Assembly: GCA_946482375.1 (NCBI GenBank)
Contig: CAMLRH010000143.1
Span: 1 to 6,689, forward strand
Reading direction: 5' to 3'
DNA: 6,689 bases
Source of the DNA: an uncultured Caulobacteraceae bacterium
GTDB taxonomy: Bacteria > Pseudomonadota > Alphaproteobacteria > Caulobacterales > Caulobacteraceae
Shown: in pieces, positions 6,368 to 6,689 of the stretch
Layout of the letters: the number at the start of each line of letters is the position of its first letter
How positions within the stretch are numbered: the first letter of the stretch is position 1
Notes under the pieces: model-generated
The model's input: the letters and a program-made list of their open reading frames with translations, nothing else
Database searches by the model: none
What the model was told of the DNA's origin: nothing
Made by a program: the position numbers and the translations under genes

Positions 6368-6689
6368 TTGCGTCCGAAAGCGGATCATCTGTCGGCGGAG
6401 GCGCTGCGAGCCCGGCTCGACGAGCGCTTCCGTGGGCCGTTGATGAGCTTCTTCCTGCGCCGCGTCGGCGATGCGGCCGAGGCCGAGGACCTGACGCAGG
6501 ACGTCTTCATTCGCCTGCTCGGCGCCGCCGAGCGTCAGCCGATCGAGGACGTGGAGGCGCTCGTCTTCGTCACCGCCGGCAACCTCTTGAAGGATCGCGG
6601 ACGCAAGGCGACCCGGCGCGGCGAGGCCAAAGGGGTCATCGACCCGGCGCTGGTCAACGAGGTCGCCCGCGAATTCGTGGAGGATCGCG
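6368..6689 (+). CDS. Second ECF sigma factor (3' end outside window)
   Basis: The first 107 residues of another ECF sigma factor, running off the right edge. The frame opens after a stop at 6302-6304. TTG 6368 is the best start because of the Shine-Dalgarno sequence at 6351-6359. Region 2 is clear: 'LDERFRGPLMSFFLRRVGD' (about 17-35), 'EAEDLTQDVFIRLLG' (38-52), and a region 2.4-like 'FVTAGNLLKDRGRKATRRGE' (67-86). The last visible part, 'EVAREFVEDR', is probably the linker toward region 4, which lies outside. Its 'DLTQDVFIRL' aligns with 'DLVQDVFLRL' of the sigma gene at the window's start, and the two align without gaps for about 70 residues, but they differ enough to be distinct paralogues, not copies. 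A FecR/receptor pair may follow downstream (inference). It lies 71 bases after pyk with no obvious terminator between. The 322 bases visible here are unbroken. Confidence 0.85.
   Translation, partial: MRPKADHLSAEALRARLDERFRGPLMSFFLRRVGDAAEAEDLTQDVFIRLLGAAERQPIEDVEALVFVTAGNLLKDRGRKATRRGEAKGVIDPALVNEVAREFVEDR

Noticed and set aside
1..6689. Insertion sequences, CRISPR arrays, tRNA or rRNA genes, toxin-antitoxin or defence genes
   Set aside because: No transposase, terminal repeats, regularly spaced repeats, cloverleaf or defence motif was seen on either strand.

Overview
The window is GC-rich DNA with dense, same-strand coding, most likely from an alphaproteobacterium. The grounds are the high-GC codon use, a FecI/FecR-type regulatory pair beside a large TonB-dependent receptor with an 'EALIVTAQKKEE' TonB-box region, and the style of the receptor's plug motif. 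Caulobacterales- or Sphingomonadales-like lineages are plausible, but this is a judgement from style, not a database match. All supported genes lie on the + strand.

Layout. (1) 1-414: the C-terminal 137 residues of an ECF sigma factor of the FecI type; its start lies before the window. (2) 411-1469: a FecR-like transmembrane anti-sigma regulator whose start overlaps the sigma stop by ATGA. (3) 1466-1502: a strong stem-loop that begins inside the FecR stop codon and ends just before the receptor's Shine-Dalgarno sequence. (4) 1519-4719: a 1066-residue TonB-dependent transducer with signal peptide, N-terminal STN signalling domain, plug and a large barrel ending in Phe. (5) 4756-4789: a clear intrinsic terminator. 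(6) 4851-6296: a complete pyruvate kinase (pyk) whose residues match the K+-independent class. (7) 6297-6367: a short spacer with a 22-bp alternating purine-pyrimidine tract. (8) 6368-6689: the first 107 residues of a second ECF sigma factor, probably starting at TTG and cut by the window's right edge.

How the genes work together. The first three form a classical cell-surface signalling module. Substrate binding to the outer-membrane receptor is relayed by its periplasmic STN domain to the C-terminal part of FecR. FecR is then expected to be proteolysed and to release the sigma factor, which would transcribe the receptor gene. The substrate is not readable from sequence; iron chelates are the best-known case, but polymers and other nutrients are also possible. 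No Fur-like operator was recognised. Pyk appears to be a separate unit, set off by the terminator. The second sigma gene suggests another signalling module continuing beyond the window.

I see no wholly new system. The points most worth a second look are the FecR/receptor stem-loop with mutually exclusive pairings, four closely spaced cysteine pairs in the receptor barrel, the Z-DNA-prone tract before the second sigma gene, and the arrangement of two sigma genes around pyk.
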